Assembly: GCF_002863005.1 (NCBI RefSeq)
Contig: NZ_PKDG01000013.1
Coordinates: 62,001-126,000 of the forward strand
Direction: 5' to 3'
From: Pseudoxanthomonas sp.
GTDB taxonomy: Bacteria > Pseudomonadota > Gammaproteobacteria > Xanthomonadales > Xanthomonadaceae
DNA length: 64,000 nt
The position numbers and the translations under genes are program-made. Within the stretch, counting starts at the first letter, position 1. Every line of letters starts with the position of its first letter. Of the stretch, positions 63,809 to 64,000 are shown piece after piece. The notes under the pieces were generated by a model, which worked only from the letters and a program-made list of their open reading frames with translations, searched no databases and was not told the origin of the DNA.

Positions 63809-63836
63809 GTCACTTCCCCATCCTGCAGCCTCGTCC

Positions 63837-64000
63837 TCACTCCGCAAACAGCTTCGCCCAGCCCGCATGCCCCAGCGCATCCAGCGTCTTCACGTTGCGC
63901 TCGACGATGATGTCGGGGTCCGGAAAGGCTTCCACCGCGCGATCGATGCTGGCTTCGCGCAGGAGGTGCAGGGTGGGGTAGGGCGAACGGTTGGTGTAGT
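63837..64000 (-). CDS. DUF1415 family protein (C-terminal part only)
   Basis: The gene runs off the right edge; 53 residues plus the stop are visible. The sequence YTNRSPYPTLHLLREASIDRAVEAF followed by NVKTLDALGHAGWAKLFAE matches the end of DUF1415 proteins, which are about 190 residues long. Function unknown. Confidence 0.85.
   Translation of the reverse strand, partial: YTNRSPYPTLHLLREASIDRAVEAFPDPDIIVERNVKTLDALGHAGWAKLFAE

Overview
The window is a very GC-rich chromosomal segment with tightly packed genes. Several features point to the Xanthomonadaceae (Lysobacterales), most like Pseudoxanthomonas or a close relative of Stenotrophomonas/Xanthomonas: the divergent trxA-rho / rhlB arrangement, a FecI-FecR-TonB-receptor surface-signalling locus, S9 peptidases, and two families of short GTRG-headed palindromes (GTGG and GTAG types) together with a REP-associated tyrosine transposase. 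The taxonomic call is an inference from gene content and repeat type; no rRNA is present.

Layout. 1-5.0 kb: truncated ankyrin-repeat protein, a CPA2 cation/proton antiporter and a TonB-C-like secreted protein. 5.1-12.7 kb: housekeeping block with rho, trxA, rhlB, ftsEX, a tandem receiver protein and ung. 12.7-14.5 kb: DUF2059 protein, arfB, acyltransferase. 14.7-21.6 kb: ECF sigma / FecR / TonB receptor trio diverging from a secreted cyanophycinase-isoaspartyl peptidase fusion. 21.6-29.6 kb: exported and accessory proteins, including a DUF11 protein, an NHL-propeller/M23 peptidase fusion and a lipoprotein + Tle1-like phospholipase pair. 29.7-37.5 kb: S9 peptidase, small conserved proteins, fasciclin lipoprotein, large mechanosensitive channel and an AAC(3)-I-like acetyltransferase. 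37.6-41.9 kb: motAB and a BlaI/M56-peptidase pair with a clear twin operator. 41.9-49.6 kb: HipA-like/DUF3037/DUF4031 operon, CorA, msrB, AraC-SDR-aldo/keto reductase. 49.7-56.2 kb: amidohydrolase, DsbA, tesA/ybbA/ybbP. 56.3-60.0 kb: RtcB RNA-repair locus. 60.4-64 kb: a small ORF, rsmC, rsuA, HAD phosphatase, a RAYT transposase flanked by REPs, and the end of a DUF1415 gene.

The strongest candidate for an undescribed system is the rtcB locus. On the minus strand, three tRNA-like RNA modules (59998 down to 59822) precede slipin, an uncharacterised basic protein and the RNA ligase RtcB. The modules keep tRNA D- and T-arm hallmarks and encoded CCA ends, but have defective or isolated anticodon arms (CAU-like, GUU with A33, and a perfect GUA arm). 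They are probably not translational tRNAs and look like mimics, decoys or sensors for an anticodon-break repair pathway. Second is the fused cyanophycinase + isoaspartyl peptidase beside a surface-signalling receptor, which could perform both steps of cyanophycin breakdown outside the cytoplasm. Third is the HipA-like kinase / DUF3037 / DUF4031 operon.

All three closely paired palindromes (12.7, 41.8 and 56.2 kb) sit between convergent genes, suggesting a role at transcript 3' ends. All assignments come from reading motifs; no database search was possible.
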